Position numbers and translations under genes: made by a program. A model generated the notes under the pieces. The model did no database searches. It was not told the DNA's origin and saw only the letters and a list, made by a program, of their open reading frames with translations. From assembly GCA_027579435.1 (NCBI GenBank), contig JANBPK010000721.1:44077-108076 (forward strand): a DNA stretch of 64,000 nt, in the 5' to 3' direction. Each line of letters begins with the position of its first letter. Positions within the stretch are counted from its first letter, which is position 1. Positions 11,821 to 24,325 of this stretch are shown here, piece by piece. Source of the DNA: Candolleomyces eurysporus (taxonomy: Eukaryota; Basidiomycota; Agaricomycetes; Agaricales; Psathyrellaceae).

Positions 11821-14390
11821 ATGACCGTAGCTTGCGAGAAGAAAGATGGTCCCTCCGAGCCCAGCAAGTTTGATAACGTGGTTATAGAGAGCCAGCAACT
11901 TGGCGTTTGGCGACTTGTCTTCGCATCGAACAAGAGGATACGACTCGGCCAGTACTACGAGGAGTTCCAAACGTCCACGACTTACATGATTCGCTTGTTC
12001 TCGGACGTCTATGCAAATGCACCTGGGCTTTTTGTGCTCTTCATGTGCTTGCGTATTTGGCAGGGTTTTGAGGAGGCGTTGTTGATGCATCTGTCCGCTA
12101 GGATTTTGCGCGCGGTTCGTAGCTTCTTCTGCAGCAAGTTTAATTCGTGCTGACGCCCATACTGGACCTGTGCAGATTGAATTAGGTCTCGTTAAGAGGC
12201 AACCCTTTATTCAGGAAATTATATGGGCGCTTGGCCTGCGTTTGCTCTGCTCATCGTTAGCTGCCTACATGGCCTGGGTGAGGTAGGCCGTCCTTCTCCT
12301 TAACTGTCCTGGGCGTCTCTAATGTTACATTCTGTCCTTTAGCAGTAAATTGTTGACTCGACTTCGGAGTCAGATCAAGTCCCACTTTGACCTACACTTA
12401 ATGGAAGCTCGCCTGCGGATGGACATCCCAGCGTCACTGAGTGCCTGCGATTTTCCGGTGTAGTCATCTCCCAGAAACTGACGTACGTTTCCTTTCAGAT
12501 GCAGAGAATAAGATCGAATTGTCCGGTGACGATGCCTGGAATGCCTTCGAGGACATTCTGGACTACTCCTCGAGTGTCATCGAGTTACTCAGTCAGATCT
12601 TTGTCGTCTACAGTCAAGCTCGAAACACCGGTGGCTTGAGCTTCGTGCTCGTCTGTTTCCTGAGCCCGCTCTACTCTCAACTCGTTTATCGACGTCTCTG
12701 GCAAAAGGGCACGTCCTCATTAATTTCTATTCTCCCTTACATTGACCCAACGTGATACAGTTTGCTACGCCTACGTGAATAATGATGCTTATATTCGCAT
12801 TAAAGCGCTGCAAACCCTCGCGAGTGGGAAGTTCCGGGAAGACATACTGAGCAATAATTTGGGGGCTTGGATTATGGAACGTGGGTAGAACGAATCAATC
12901 ATTATCGAGTGCTATACAGTTTGGCTAACTCTTTCGCAGAGTACAAAGTTGCACGGGAGAAACTTGGCGATGTCTCGGATGTGCATCCGTTCATCCAGTT
13001 CGGAGGGAACCGTGCGTTCAGACCTCTCCTGACACGAATTATAGGGACAACTCTGGCAGATCTGCCTATGGTGAGTAACGCGCCGAACCTTCAATTCAAT
13101 TCTCATTATTAATGTGGTTGAACTTGTCCAGGCATATTGTGGCTTCAATGCGGCATTCTTCCCCTCTCGCTTCTCCCTTGCAAATATCGCAGTCATGCAA
13201 TCATTATCTTCCACCATAAGGATCTCCTTCGCAAGTCTTCTTTATGCAAGCGACAGTTTCGGGAAAAGCCTGAATGTAATCAAAGGGGTGTATTCTGCCT
13301 CAAAGATTCAGAACAAAATTGATGGAGGCCAAGCGCACTATCCTCCGTCGGAAAAGACGGCGAGCGAAGGAATGTCCTTTGAGCTGAGGTACACACCATA
13401 TTATCCACCTTTCCATCCCATCTGACTGTGTCACTACCAGGAATCTTTCATTCTCGTACCCTGGAAGCAAGAAGACCACCAACGCTCTGGATAGTATCAA
13501 CCTCAAAATACCAGGTGGCTCCGTCGTCGTCCTCGTAGGCAGTAACGGTAGTGGGAAATCCACTATTGTTCGCATACTCTCGCGGCTCTTTGCGCCCACN
13601 TCGGGAGACTTCCTTATCGACAGTCGTCCAGCAGAGGATTACGATCTGGCTGACCTTCGTCGGGCTTCGACGCTCCTCAGCCAAGACAACAGCATCTACC
13701 CTTTATCGTTCGCTGAAAATATCGGTCTGGGATGCTTAGATTCGGCAGGTGACATGGAGATGATCGAGAAGGCCGCCGAGCAAGGGGGTGCTGCGGGGTT
13801 CATTTCGAAACTCGACACGGCCTATAACACAGTTTTGGACCCTGGACGCGCNATAGCTTCGACGAATCTTCAGGGCAACANAGATCATCCACTGTGGAAG
13901 NAGGTNGATAAACTACCAAANGAGACGAAGATATCCGGAGGGGAAACCCAGCGCTTGGTTGCGTGAGTCTCACCTATTTTATCAGTGCGTTCTCTAAACT
14001 AACGGTCGGAGAAATAAAATAGAGCACGGTCTTTCATGCGCTTGAGCTCTGGGAAAGTCAAGTTCATCGCAGTCGATGAGCCTAGCTCCGCGCTTGACGC
14101 AGAAGGCGAACTTCAACTGTTCAACCGACTGTTAGAGGCTCGAGAGGGCAAAACCATGGTGTTTGTCACTCATCGGTTTGGTCACCTCACGAAGTATGCT
14201 GATATGATTATGTGAGTGGCTTTCCTGCCCTTATATGTGCGACGATCCTAAAGCTTTGTTTAGCTGCATGAAAGACGGGAGGATTGAGGAAACAGGAAAC
14301 CACGATGAGCTGATGAAGAAAGAGGGAGAGTATGTCAAACTGTATAACATACAGGCCAATGCCTTTACGGAACCGCATAGGGAGCATTAA
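11821..14390 (+). CDS. ABC-type half transporter-like ATPase, tandem copy 2
   Basis: A close paralogue of the gene at 7871, with the same exon plan and intron positions. The nucleotide-binding domain is almost identical (Walker A GSNGSGKST at about 13545, signature ISGGETQRL at about 13940, Walker B KFIAVDEPSSALD at about 14065). The N-terminal half is more diverged. The C-terminus differs, ending in PHREH instead of AGKRP. Several N's lie between 13850 and 13925 but do not break the frame. The strong similarity through the ATPase domain suggests gene conversion between copies or a fairly recent duplication. The last exon was copied again at 19327. Confidence 0.8.
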
Positions 14391-15944
14391 CACTTTCGGT
14401 CAATGGCATGCTTCCCGAATCCTAGGGGGCGTGAGTCCCNTGCCCCACATCATTTTGCNGGGGATNGCCTTTGCTGAAACCTCCTCCCTTGCCAATGACA
14501 TCTACAGCACATACTGACCAAGATACTCAATTTGCTATAGGCCGTGGTATCTCTCACCGTAATATCGTATNTATGCATTTGGGCTGTTTAGATTGTAGTA
14601 AATGCATGGTACGGTGCACATCGCACTTTGACATTCACGGCTTCTGATTCGGCCGCTCGATGTGACAAATGAATTGATCCGTAAGAAATACCAAGCATGT
14701 ATCTAGCAGACTATATCTCAGCCTCTTCCACTCAGCTTTTTCGTTTGCAGGGGTTCGATTGCGATTTCCCACGTCCGAGTCCCACACAGTCACTGGATAT
14801 GCTAGAATCTTGTCTTTGACGGTCAACAGACCCCAATGTGAAAGGGACCAAGGAATGTCCAGATCCCTTGCCTGGCCTCAAGGTCTCATCGTCAACACGA
14901 CCGAACCAAAGTTTTTTCTACCAGCATTCCAGCATACAGCTGATCCCCTCATCGCCAGAGTCTGTCGTAACACGCTGAGTCTCTGCTTCTCCCTACCACT
15001 GCTGCCCATCCTGATTGCGAGGAATTTTTTTTCGATTTTCAATGCACAACCCAATGACGACCAAATCTCCACTTGTCACCGCGTGAAACTCATAACATAC
15101 CCANTGGAACTGCACTCTCAGACTATCCTGCGATGGCGAGCGGAAATCGTCTCTGTTGCTGGCCTAACGACAGCAGATGAAACTCAACCTGTTGGTGAGC
15201 AAGGAACGCAAACCTAACTCATTATATCTAGATGATACTCCTTTTCTTGGGTCAAANTTTGAGAGGATCGACCTGCCAAACACCATTCTCTTTGGAATGA
15301 CTGCACAGCTAACGAGCTAACGATCAGTNCTGGTGATCTTTGCTTTGCCGTTTTTTTTTATAGCTTCTAATNTACCTAGTAATTGGCGTTCACATATCCC
15401 GGCGGACATTCCCTCGAAAGTACACGGCCTTCTCTCGATTTTGAGCAGGATTGTACATCTCGATAGCGAGGTATAATGAAACAGGCGCAAGTCTTCCGAA
15501 GTTCAAAGGAATCACATTCCTGAGCGGCAAGCCACTTAACAGGTACGTAGTTCGTTGTCCCAGGGAGTGGCTTCAGTNGATAATGTCCGGTAGTGATTCC
15601 CAATCGATTATTTTCGAGGAAGANGTAACGGCTGCTTAATCGCCTTGACAATAAGCTCTAGACNAACAGAGGTGAGCACAGAGTGTCCCTGCCGCCTAGA
15701 ATCCGCCTTGATTCAGTGATNGAATTGAAGCTCCAACTCGGGCGCTTTGTTCCAATCCGTCGCCTCGCATGTATTATCCGATAAGTGGGAACTCAAGATT
15801 CACCCCGAAAAGGGTATGTCATTCAAGCTTAGGCGTCTAGATATCCTTCTCCTTTGTCCTTATCCGTCGACTATCTGTCGCACTGATTGTTCGATCTATG
15901 TCTACAGGGTGAGCAACAACTCTGCTGGTATACTCTGACGACCC
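14391..15944. other. Upstream region of caspase copy 1, possible relic exons
   Basis: No complete gene is seen. The region is matched, base for base in long blocks, by 19454-20982. Two pieces keep an open frame in both copies: one starting DDTPFLGSNF (about 15231-15325) and one starting ISIARYNETG (about 15455-15540). They could be N-terminal exons of the caspase gene or remnants of another gene. Stop codons and N's prevent a firm model. Confidence 0.4.
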
Positions 15945-18900
15945 GTGTCATATTCCGTCTCTCAATCAATCTTTCTCCGGCTCATTGTCTCTCTGGACAG
16001 GTTTAAACCNAACATTTTTGCGCTNATCATTGGCATCGATGCCTATGACTCGACGGTTGAATCGGGCCCATTGAAAAGGGCTTTTGCCGATTCGAACAAC
16101 ATCAAGGATTGGCTCGCGAGATTGGGTGTTTCAGAGTCACAGATCCGAGTTCTCCAGAATGAAAATGCGACGAGGGGCGCCATTATCGAAGCACTGGAAG
16201 AACTATCCAANGATACAAGGATCGAGAGTGGTGACCCCATCCTGATCTACTACGCAGGCCACGGAAGTGAAGCAGATGCGCCAAAGAAGTGGAACTGGGA
16301 TACACCCAAGATCCAGATGATCTTACCTCACGACTACGGTCGCAAAGACTCCACCGGTCGCGTTATCCAAGGAATACCAGACCGTACCTTAGGGTTTTTA
16401 CTCTCCGGAATTGCCTGGGGAAAAGGAAACAACATCGTACGCATCGATCTTTCACGGATTCTGTACATCATGCTTACGCTCATGCAGACGGTGATCCTCG
16501 ATTGCTGCCACTCCGGATCCGGTACACGATCTGACCTCAAGGCCAGAAGAGTCCCGTACAAAGGAATCATTCCTGAAAACCTAGATGANGACATTATGAC
16601 CCGGGGTGCTCGTGGAATTGGAGTCCATGATCGTTTCCGGANCGCTGGATGTNGATCGCATGTTCTGTTGGCTGCTTGTGCTTCGGATGNGACAGCTNAC
16701 GAAGATCGANATTCTGGACTGTTTACGAGGGCTTTGCTCGATGCGTTCGAANGTGTCGATATGACNAAGACAACCAACGTGGACTTACTAAAGTCTATCG
16801 ATCTAAAGAAGTCNNNNTGTCTTTTTTCGTTCTTGTCTTTTGATGTAGCATTCTGATGATGAGCACGTAGCCAAACGCCTCAGTGTGAAGGGNANCANCG
16901 ATCCAGGCTCCTCTTCAGTGGAAAGGTCTCCAACTNTACCCTTGTTTACCCAGCGTTCTGGAAATCTTCANANTTCACCGTTNAGGTCGGGNCTTTCCAN
17001 GGTATCCAGAAAGGGTGTAAATTTGGNATNTGGAAATCGGAGGANGACNTACGAAGACAAAAACCGCACGCGACGNTTGTTNCTGTCGATACGGTTNNTN
17101 ANTTTCNTTCGATAGCCGANAATGCCAATAGTACGATTCTCCNNGTCCCGATTCAANANGCNCCAGACACACGCACCACGTCGCCAAGCTTCTTNGCCCA
17201 GATTCTTGACAACCCCCAGCGTGAGCTCCGAGTCCACGTCCCGGATGNGATANAGAGAATGGAGTGCTTCGAAANCCTGTTTGACGANANCAAAAACAGG
17301 CCGCCCCTCAAAATTGACACTTTCGCCAACGAAGCGCAGGCCAGTGTGGGTCTCNCTTNATTNGAANGAGAACCATGAAATCGGGTTCAAAAACTTGACC
17401 CTTCATGAGCAGGACCAAGAGATCAGGTACACCATACCCCCCAAGGCCGACGACCTTTACGACGCCCTGCGGCACTTCTCTCACTATTTCTATCACCGCG
17501 ATCGTGTCGACACTAGGAATCCGCGTATCGGAGCTACACAGGAGGTTCAAGTTTCGTTTGCCTCCCAGATCAAAATTGCCATGTTTGCCTTGAAGGTAAC
17601 GGAGGACGATGAGGGGTACGAGCTGGACAAAGAAGTGATCCTGCCTACTGACGGTAGTTCCGTCGAATTGACCGTCGAAAGAGAGGACGAGAGTGGTCTC
17701 TATGGGTTCAAGATCACCAACATGACCAAATTCAACGTGTTTCCGTATCTATTCTACTTCAATAGCTCGGATTTCAGCGTAGGTGCGTTCGCTCTTGGTT
17801 CATTGCTCTCTCCAGCCCCCATTCTCATGCATCATCATCCTGTGTCTGCTCTAATGTTACAGGAACCCTCTATAAACCCATAGCTGAATCAAGTAAATCA
17901 GCCACTCCTCTCGCAGCCGGCGACTCTCTAACAATCGGCTATGGATCCGGAGGGAGTGAAGCTGTCCACCTGGCTGTGTCGGATGGGGACTTCGAACGAG
18001 GTTGTTTTCGATTGTTTATCTCAACAAAATACGCGGACCTCTCTTTCATGGAACAGGCACAAATACCGCAGGGCATTGCGAGGGGTGCAACGACTCGTCC
18101 AAGACCCGTTGGGAAGTTTTGGGATTGCATTACTATTCCAACTATTCTTAGGAAAAAAGGAACGTCTCCTACTTACATGATCAGGTGAGTAAAGTTCGCG
18201 GACCTAGACGCAGAATATCCAACTGTTTCTATAGGAAAGAAAGAACAATCCCTACTTTCACGATCGGGTGAGTAAAACTCAGACCTGGGCACAGACAATG
18301 ATTAATTAGTTCTTTCTCAGCATAATTGGTTCGAGGCGTAATGGGAAAGCTACTGTATGTGGACCGTCGTATCTTGACCCCTTCAGGTGACTGGGTCTGA
18401 TTGGTTCTTTAGTTCATTCAGAAATTGTTGGAGGATCTCGGCGATCTAAATCTCGAGCCCTCCTCAGGGTCGCAATCATTGCTTATCAAGGAATACACTA
18501 TTACTGTGTCTCAATTTGAATGCACTCTCGTGGATCTTCCCGCGTTCGAGGACACCGACATCCACAACCAGGTAGCGACGTTGAAGGAACTGGGCGCCTG
18601 GCTAGACAATCAGTGAGTAACTTATCAATCGTAAATACATGGCGGAAGGTTCTCAAGCTCGGCACCGCGACACAGATCGAAGGGGCGTGAACTTGTCTCC
18701 TTGATTTGGTGCTACGACATCTCTATTGGCGCGTTCTCAGATATCGACAAGCAGAACCTCGATCTCATCAAAGATCTGACCGGCGAGGAGATGTTCAAGA
18801 ACGTCGTAGTTTTGACAACCTCCTGGAACGATGGAGAAAAGGTTGGGACCAACAAAGTGGCACATATGTCAAGCCTCGCGGCGCGTATATCCCCGCTCCA

Positions 18901-19252
18901 GCGCCATGAAGCACATGAGCAGCGACTCAAGACGCAAGAGATGGCCCTCAAACCTCTTGTCGACGGGAGGGCCCAGTTCAAGAGGTTCGGGGTGTTCTCT
19001 GACCCAGAGATGGCAAAGCAAGCGGGAGTCAGTGGCCCTTTGGCTGTGATACAAGAGGCAGTCAAGTGGAACACACCTGGTACCTTGCAAATGCAACGTG
19101 AAGCCTCAGAGACGAAGACACTGTCGAAGACTACTGCAGGGAAAAGGTTGCGCGAAAAGCTGACAGAGGAGATCGAGAAGGAAAGAAGTGTGTTGATGCG
19201 TCTCCAGGGCGAGCTCGAGTCAATTGAAAGGGTGGGCAGTGTTTTTGGGTGA
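15945..19252 (+). CDS. Caspase-like protease fused to a degenerate G domain, copy 1
   Basis: The first domain (about 16005-16820) is a caspase/metacaspase p20-like fold: IFAxIIGIDAYDS, catalytic His in LIYYAGHGSE, catalytic Cys in VILDCCHSGSGTR, and LLAACAS further on. A middle domain typical of mushroom caspase proteins follows after the QCEG...LLFSGK motif (about 16870-18180) and is mostly beta-strand. The last part (about 18321-19252) resembles fungal AIG1-like G proteins: P-loop GSRRNGKATF across an intron, G3-like LVDLPAFED, G4-like VVLTTSWND, and a C-terminal helical tail with TAGKRL. The P-loop has Ala where Ser/Thr should follow GK. Around 17345-17377 about eight bases are missing relative to copy 2 amid N's, breaking the frame, so this copy may be damaged or misassembled. 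The N-terminal exon is uncertain: an acceptor-like CTCTGGACAG just before FKPNIFA suggests upstream exons. Confidence 0.62.
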
Positions 19253-19287
19253 ATATTGCATCTGTGATAAAGCTTGTCGTGTACTTT

Positions 19288-19453
19288 TTGCCTTTATATA
19301 TACAACAGTCCTAACGCTTTGTATAGCTGCATGAAAGACAGGAGGATTGAGGAAACAGGAAGCCACGATGAGTTGATGAAGAAAGAGGGAGAGTATGCCA
19401 AGCTGTATAACATACAGGGTAATGCCTTCACGGAACTCCATAGGCAGCATTGA
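19288..19453 (+). pseudogene. ABC gene last-exon fragment
   Basis: The end of the last ABC intron and the full last exon (19327-19453) are repeated here after caspase copy 1. The short frame is still open from CMKDRRIEETGSHDEL to the stop, but no other ABC exons are present. Its SHDEL sequence is like copy 1, while its tail is like copy 2. It marks the junction of the caspase tandem duplication. Confidence 0.9.
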
Positions 19454-20982
19454 CACTTTCGGTCAATGGCATGCTTCCCGAATCCTAGGGAGCGTGAGTC
19501 CCCTGCCCCGCTTCATTTTGCCAGGGATTGCCTTTGCTGAAACCTCCTCCCTTACCAATAAAATCTACAGTACATACTGACCAAGATACCCAATTTGCTA
19601 TAGGCCGTGGTATCTCTCACCGTAATATCGTATCTATACATCTGGGCTGTTTAGATTGTAGTAAATGCATGGCACGGTGCACATCGCACTTTGACATTCA
19701 CGGCTTCTAATTCGACCGCTCGATGTAACAAATGAATTGATCCGTCGTAAAAATTACCAAGGAAATACGCATACATCTAGCAGATTATATCTAAGCCTCT
19801 TCCACTCAGCCTTTTCGTTTGCAAAGGTCCGATTGCGATTTCCCACGTCCGAGTCCCACACAGTCAATCCGCTGGATATGCTAGAATCTTGTCTTCGACG
19901 GTCAACAGACCCCGATGTAAAAGGGACCAAGAAATGTCCAGATCCCTTCCTGGGCCTCAAGCTCTCATCGTCAACACTACCGAGCTGAGGGTTTTTTCAC
20001 CAGCATTCCAGCTTACAACCAATCCCCTCATCGTGACACGCTGAGTCTCTGCTTCTCCCTGCCACTGCCGCACATCCTGATCGCGAGCCATTTTTTCGAT
20101 TTTCAATGCACAACCCAATGACGACTAAATGACGACTTGCCAACGCGCGAAACTCATATGGACTGGAACTGCACGGTCGGACTATCCTGCGATGGCGAGC
20201 GGAAATAGTCTCCGTTGCTGGCCTAACGACAACAGATGAAACTCAATCTGTTGGTGAGCAAGGAATGCAAACCTAACTCATTATATCTAGATGATACTCC
20301 TCTTCTTGGGTCAACCTTCGAGGGTATCGATCTGCCAAAAACCATTCTCCTTGGAATAACTACACAGCTAACGATCAGTTCTGGTGATCCCTGCTTTGCC
20401 GTTTTTTATAGCTTCTAATAGCTAGTGACTGGCGTTCACAGATCCCGGCGAACATTGTCCTCGGAAGTACACGGTCTTCTCCCGATTTTGAGCAAGACTG
20501 TACATCTCGATAGCGAGGTATAATGAAATAGACGCAAGTCTTCCGAAATTCAAAGGAATCACATTCCTGAGTGGCAAGCCACTTAGCCGGTGCGTGGTTT
20601 GTTATCTCAGGGCAGTGGCTTCAGCTGACGTTGTCCGGTAGTGATTCCCAATCGATTATTTTCGAGGAAGAGGTAACGGCTGCTTAATCGTCTTGACAAT
20701 AAGCTCTAGACCAACAGAGGTGAGCACAGCGTCTCCCTGCCGCCTAGAATCAGCCTTGATTCAGTGATCGAATTGAAACTCCAACCCGGGCGTATTATTT
20801 CAGAAGTGGGAATTCATTTCCATTGACAAGACCCACCCCGAAAGGGTATGTCCTCATTCAAGCTTAGGCGTCTATATATCCTTCTCCTTTGCCCTCATCC
20901 GTCGATTATCTGTCACACTGATTGTTCGATCTAGTATGTCTACAGGGTGAGCAACAACTCTGCTGGTATACTCTGATGACCC
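19454..20982. other. Upstream region of caspase copy 2
   Basis: This is the duplicate of 14391-15944 with point changes and small indels. The DDTPLLGSTF (about 20290) and ISIARYNEID (about 20510) pieces are conserved in frame with copy 1. No complete gene is seen. Confidence 0.4.
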
Positions 20983-23900
20983 ATGTCATATTCCATCTCT
21001 CGATCAATCTTTCTCCTCCGGCTCATTGTGTCTCTGGACAGGTTTAAACCAAACATTTTTGCGCTCGTCATTGGCATCGATGCCTATGACTCGACGGTTG
21101 AATCAGGCCCGTTGAAGAAGGCTTTTGCCGATTCGAACAACATCAAGGATTGGCTCGCGAAATTGGCTGTCCCAGAGTCACAGATCCGAGTTCTCCAGAA
21201 TGAAAACGCGACAAGGGACGTCATCATCAATTCACTTGGAAAATTATCCAAAGATAAAAGGATCCAGCGTGGTGACCCCATCCTGATCTACTACGCAGGC
21301 CACGGGAGTGAAGCAGATGCGCCAAAGAAGTGGAATTGGGATAAACCCAAGATCCAGATGATCTTACCTCACGACTATGGTCGCAAAGACTCCACCGGTC
21401 GCGTTATCCAAGGAATACCAGACCGTACCTTAGGATTTTTGCTCTCCGAGATTTCTCGGGAAAAAGGAAACAACATCGTACGCATCGATCTTTCACGGAT
21501 TCGAAGCATCATGCTCACACTCATGCAGACGGTCATCCTCGATTGCTGCCATTCCGGATCCGGTACACGATCTGGCCTCAAGGCCAGAGGAGTCCCGTAC
21601 AAAGGAATCATTCCTGACAACCTAGATGAGGACATTATGACCCGAGGCGCTCGTGGAATCGGAGTCCACGATCGTTTCCGGGACGCTGGGTGTCGATCGC
21701 ATGTTCTGTTGGCTGCTTGTGCTTCGTATGAAACGGCTTACGAAGATCGACATTCTGGACTGTTTACGAGGGCTTTGCTCGATGCGTTCGAAGGTGTCGA
21801 TATGACAAAGACAACCAACATGGACTTAGTAAAGTCTATCGATCTAAAGAAGTCTGTCTTTTTCGTTCTTTTCTTTTGATGTAGCATTCTGATGAACGGC
21901 ACCTAGCCAAACGCCTCAGTGTGAAGGGTATCACCGATCCAGGCTCCTCTTTAGTGGAAAGGTCTCCAACTCTACCCTTGTTTACCCAGCGTTCTGGAAA
22001 TCTTCAAAGTTCACCGTTGAGGCCGGGGCTTTCCACGGTATCCAGAAAGGGTGTAAATTTGGGATCTGGAAATCGGAGGATGACCTACGAAGACAAAAAC
22101 CGCACGCGACGGTTGTTACTGTCGATATGGTTTATGCCTTTCGTTCGATAGCCAACAATGTCAATGGTGCAATCCTCCCGAATCGAAAATCACTACACAC
22201 ACACACCACACCGCCAAGCTTCTTCGCCCAGATTCTTGACAACCCCCAGCGTGTACTCCGAGTCCACGTCCCGGAAGCGATACAGAAAATGGAGTGCTTC
22301 AAAACCATGTTTGACGAAACCAAACACCGGCCGCCTCTCAAAATTGACACTCTCGCCAACGAAGCGCAGGCCAGCGTGGGTCTCACTTATTATCTGGAGG
22401 AGGATCAGATAGTCAAAATCGGGTTCAAAAATTTAACCCCCACCGAGCAGGACCAAGAGATCAGGTACACCATACTCCCCGAGGCCGACGACCTCTACGA
22501 AGCCCTGCGGCATCTCTCTCACTATTTCTATCACCGCGATCGTGTCGGCAGGAGCAATCCGCGTGTCGGAGCTACTAAGGAGGTTCAAGCCCCACTTGCC
22601 TCCCAAGTCAAGATTGCCATGTTTACCTTGAAGGAAACGGACGATGGTGATGGGTACAAGCGGGACAAAGAAGTGATCCTGCCTACTGACGGTAGCACTG
22701 TCGAATTAATCGTCGAAAGAGAGAGCGAAGGTAGTCTCTATGGGTTCGAAATCACCAACACGACCAAATTCGACGTGTTTCCGTATCTATTCTACTTCAA
22801 TAGCTCGGATTTCAGCGTAGGTACGTTCCTCTTGGTTTATTGTTCTTTCCAGAACCCCAATTCTCATGCATCATCATCCTGCGTCTGCTCCAATCTTCCA
22901 GGGACTCTCTTTAAGCCCATAGCTGAAACAAGAAGCTCAGCTACTGTCCCGACTCCTCTCCCAGCCGGCCGCTCTCTAACAATCGGCTANCGGATCTGAA
23001 GGGGGGGGAAGCTGTCGAGCTGGCTGTGTCGGGGGATATGGACTTTGAACGGGGTTGCTTTCGATTGTTTATCCCAACACAATACGCAGACCTCTCTTTC
23101 ATGGAACAGGCAGGAATACCACACGGCATTGAGAGGGGCGTAAAGTTGGTTCCCCCGTCCGTTGGGGCGTTTTGGGATTTTATTAATATTCCAACTATTC
23201 TGAGGAAAGAAGGAACGACTCTTCCTTTCACGATCGGGTGAGTAAAACTCGCAGACCTGGACACAGAAAATCCAACTTTTCCTAGGAAAGAAGNCAGCGA
23301 CCCCTACTTTCATGATCGGGTGAGTAAAGCTCATAGACTTGGATACAGACGATAATTAATTACTTGTTTCTTAGCATAATTGGTTCGAGGCGTAATGGGA
23401 AAGCTACTGTATGTGGACCGTCAGGCTCCTTGACCCCTCCAGGTGACTGGGACTGATTTTTTTTCTAGTTCATTCAGAAATTGTTTGAGGATCTGGGCGA
23501 TCCAAATCTCAAACCTTCCTCAGAGTCGGAATCGTCGCTTATCAAGGAATACAATATCACCATTCCAGATACAAATGGGTCTCAATTCGAATGCACTCTC
23601 GTGGATCTTCCCGCATTCGAGGACATCGACATCCACAACCAGGCAGCGACGTTGAAGGAACTGGCGGCCTGGCTAGATACTCAGTGAGTAACGTATCAAT
23701 CGTAAATACATGATGGAAGGTTCTCAAGCTCGGCGCCGTGCGATACAGATATCGGGAGGGGCGAGAACTTGCCTCCTTGATTTGGTGCTACGACATCTCT
23801 AGCCCGTCCTCGGATCTCGACAAGCTGAACCTCGATCTCATCAAAGATCTAACCGGCGAGGAGATGCTCAAGAATGTCGTCGTTTTGACAACCTCCTGGA

Positions 23901-24325
23901 ACGATGGAGAAAAGGTTGGGACCAACAAAGTGGCACATATGTCAAGCCTCGCAGCGCGTATATCCCCGCTCCAGCGCCATGAAGCACATGAGCAGCGACT
24001 CAAGACGCAAGAGATGGACTTCAAACCTCTTGTCAACGGCAAGGCCAAGTTCAAGAGGTTCGGGGTGTTCTCTGGCCCAGAAATGGCGAAGCAAGCGGGA
24101 ATCAGTCATCCTTTGACCGTGTTGCAAGAGGCGGTCGCGGAAAACACACATGTTATCCCTCAAGCGCAACGCGAAATTTTCGAGACGAACACACTGTCTA
24201 AGACTACTGCAGGAAAGAGATTGCGCAAAAGGCTGGAAAAGGAGATCGAAGCGGAAGAAAGTGTGTTGCTGTGTCTTCGGCGTGAGCTCGAGGATATCGA
24301 CAGGGTTGGCATTGCTTCCATCTGA
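20983..24325 (+). CDS. Caspase-like protease fused to a degenerate G domain, copy 2
   Basis: This is the better-preserved copy. The caspase-like domain (about 21050-21850) has FALVIGIDAY, His in LIYYAGHGSE, and Cys in VILDCCHSGSGTR. An intron at about 21850-21908 joins it to QTPQCEGYHRSRLLFSGK and the middle beta-rich domain (to about 23237). The G-domain-like part follows: GSRRNGKATF, LVDLPAFED, VVLTTSWND, and a charged helical C-terminus. The frame is disturbed near 22990 by an N and a G8 run, about two bases too many. A 34-base mini-exon at 23286-23319 contains an N; without it the exon is 33 bases and in frame, as in copy 1. Metacaspase-like proteins cleave after Arg/Lys or Asp and act in stress or cell-death pathways. 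Whether this one is active, and whether the G part binds nucleotide, is inference. Confidence 0.68.

Larger units (their letters stand above)
7140..14390 (+). repeat. Tandem duplication: cullin end + ABC gene
   Basis: The left unit is about 7140-10583 and the right unit about 10583-14390. Each starts in the last cullin intron and runs through the ABC gene. The right unit is longer because of the insertion at 10769-11286. Confidence 0.8.
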
